A program made the translations under genes and the position numbers. DNA of 64,000 nucleotides from Mogibacterium timidum ATCC 33093 (lineage in GTDB: Bacteria; Bacillota; Clostridia; Peptostreptococcales; Anaerovoracaceae), in NCBI RefSeq assembly GCF_000525775.1, contig NZ_JALU01000004.1:124001-188000 (forward strand), in the 5' to 3' direction. Below the pieces are notes generated by a model. That model was not told the origin of the DNA, ran no database searches, and worked only from the letters and a program-made list of their open reading frames with translations. Of this stretch, positions 63,144 through 64,000 are shown piece by piece (the stretch's first letter is position 1; every line of letters begins with the position of its first letter).

Positions 63144-64000
63144 ATGGCTAGACAATTTACTCTAGAAAATACCAGAAATATTGGAATCATGGCTCATATC
63201 GATGCCGGAAAGACAACAACGACTGAGAGAATCCTTTATTACACAGGAAAGACTCATAAGATCGGTGAGACTCATGATGGTGCTGCTACCATGGACTATA
63301 TGGCTCAGGAGCAGGAGCGTGGTATTACAATTACCTCTGCTGCTACTACCGCTCAATGGAAGGGCACAAGAATCAACATTATCGATACGCCGGGACACGT
63401 AGACTTTACTGTAGAGGTAGAGAGATCGCTGCGTGTACTCGATGGTGCGGTAATGGTATTGAGTGCTAAGGAGGGCGTTGAGCCTCAGTCCGAAACAGTA
63501 TGGAGACAGGCTGAGAAGTATGGCGTACCAAGGATGATCTTCGTCAATAAGATGGACATTCTCGGTGCAAATTTCTTCCACGTACTCGATACTATTCACG
63601 ATAGACTGAGAGCTAATGCGGTTCCTGTACAGATTCCTATCGGATCCGAGAACATGTTCGAAGGAATCATCGACCTCGTCACAATGAAGGCTGAGGTTTA
63701 CGACAAGAATGATGCAACAGGTAAGGAGTTCGACATAGTTGATATCCCTGACAATATGATGGGAGAGGCACAGGCTTGGCATGACAAGATGGTTGAGGCT
63801 GTCGCAGAGCTCGATGAGGAGCTGACTATGAAGTACCTCGAGGGAGAGGAGATATCCAACGAGGAGCTCAAGGCCGTCATCAGAAGAGAAACGATCGCAG
63901 GAAATATTTTCCCTGTATTCTGCGGATCTGCATACAAGAACAAGGGTGTTCAGATGATGCTGGATGGCGTTGTGGATTACATGCCGGCACCGACAGACAT
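63144..64000 (+). CDS. fusA: Elongation factor G, 5' part (continues past window)
   Basis: The frame is open from ATG 63144 (GGAAGGAGG upstream) to the right edge, giving the first ~285 of ~690 residues. It shows the GTPase P-loop [19 protein letters not shown], switch I ([12 protein letters not shown]), DTPGHVDFT and NKMD, in EF-G order. It drives ribosomal translocation. Third gene of the rpsL-rpsG-fusA unit, 51 bases after rpsG. Confidence 0.97.
   Translation, partial: MARQFTLENTRNIGIMAHIDAGKTTTTERILYYTGKTHKIGETHDGAATMDYMAQEQERGITITSAATTAQWKGTRINIIDTPGHVDFTVEVERSLRVLDGAVMVLSAKEGVEPQSETVWRQAEKYGVPRMIFVNKMDILGANFFHVLDTIHDRLRANAVPVQIPIGSENMFEGIIDLVTMKAEVYDKNDATGKEFDIVDIPDNMMGEAQAWHDKMVEAVAELDEELTMKYLEGEEISNEELKAVIRRETIAGNIFPVFCGSAYKNKGVQMMLDGVVDYMPAPTD

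Overview
The window looks like chromosome from a low-to-mid GC, Gram-positive anaerobe of the Clostridia. I would guess a relative of the Anaerovoracaceae / Eubacterium family XIII group, but the genus is inference. The grounds are a Firmicutes-type rlmB-rpmG-secE-nusG-rplKAJL-rpoBC-rpsL-rpsG-fusA order, strong AGGAGG ribosome sites with GTG and TTG starts, sortase-type surface proteins, an NfnAB-like electron-bifurcating pair, and no respiratory genes.

Region 1 (1-2.3 kb) holds the end of a D-2-hydroxyacid dehydrogenase, a lipoprotein and a convergent nitroreductase. Region 2 (2.4-24.5 kb) is the most interesting part. It is a complete anaerobic allantoin catabolic island: two allantoinase + NCS1 permease pairs, ureidoglycine aminohydrolase (allE), ureidoglycolate dehydrogenase (allD), allantoate amidohydrolase (allC), carbamate kinase (allK) and all three parts of oxamate carbamoyltransferase. 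Two of those parts, AllF/FdrA and AllG/YlbE, are fused in one 1003-residue protein, while AllH (DUF2877) is encoded divergently at the left edge. The predicted route is allantoin -> allantoate -> ureidoglycine -> ureidoglycolate -> oxalurate -> oxamate + carbamoyl phosphate -> ATP + CO2 + NH3. A lactate-permease-family carrier inside the operon is a candidate oxamate exporter. A regulator with an N-terminal XRE-like and a central GntR/FadR DNA-binding domain closes the operon. The word AATTGGTTGA occurs before allB1, before allE and as a perfect inverted pair before nfnAB, which suggests one regulon that includes NADH/NADPH/ferredoxin balancing. A zinc-type macrodomain protein and an alpha/beta hydrolase sit inside the island.

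Region 3 (24.9-27.1 kb) carries a CofE-like protein and proC. Region 4 (27.1-35.6 kb) is accessory and decayed. It has the edge of an integrative element (att-like repeats, a RepA/DUF6017-type protein, DUF5348, the first codons of a probable recombinase), a broken EamA transporter, a large Cna-B surface adhesin and two histidine-kinase-like genes truncated at their outer ends. Region 5 (35.6-39.7 kb) has an SPFH protein, a second anchored surface protein with a thioester-type N-terminal domain, and a SARP/BTAD-type activator. Three 11-bp direct repeats precede the surface gene and resemble SARP boxes.

Region 6 (39.9-64 kb) is core housekeeping: carD, a PIN/TRAM membrane protein, a fused ispDF, proS, a split chromate-type transporter, cysS, mrnC, thyA, folA, rlmB, and then the ribosomal protein / RNA polymerase cluster to a partial fusA at the right edge. 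Good sigma-A promoters can be read before rpmG, rpoB, carD and rpsL, together with an L10 leader and an unexplained nested RNA structure between rplL and rpoB. I saw no rRNA, tRNA or CRISPR array.
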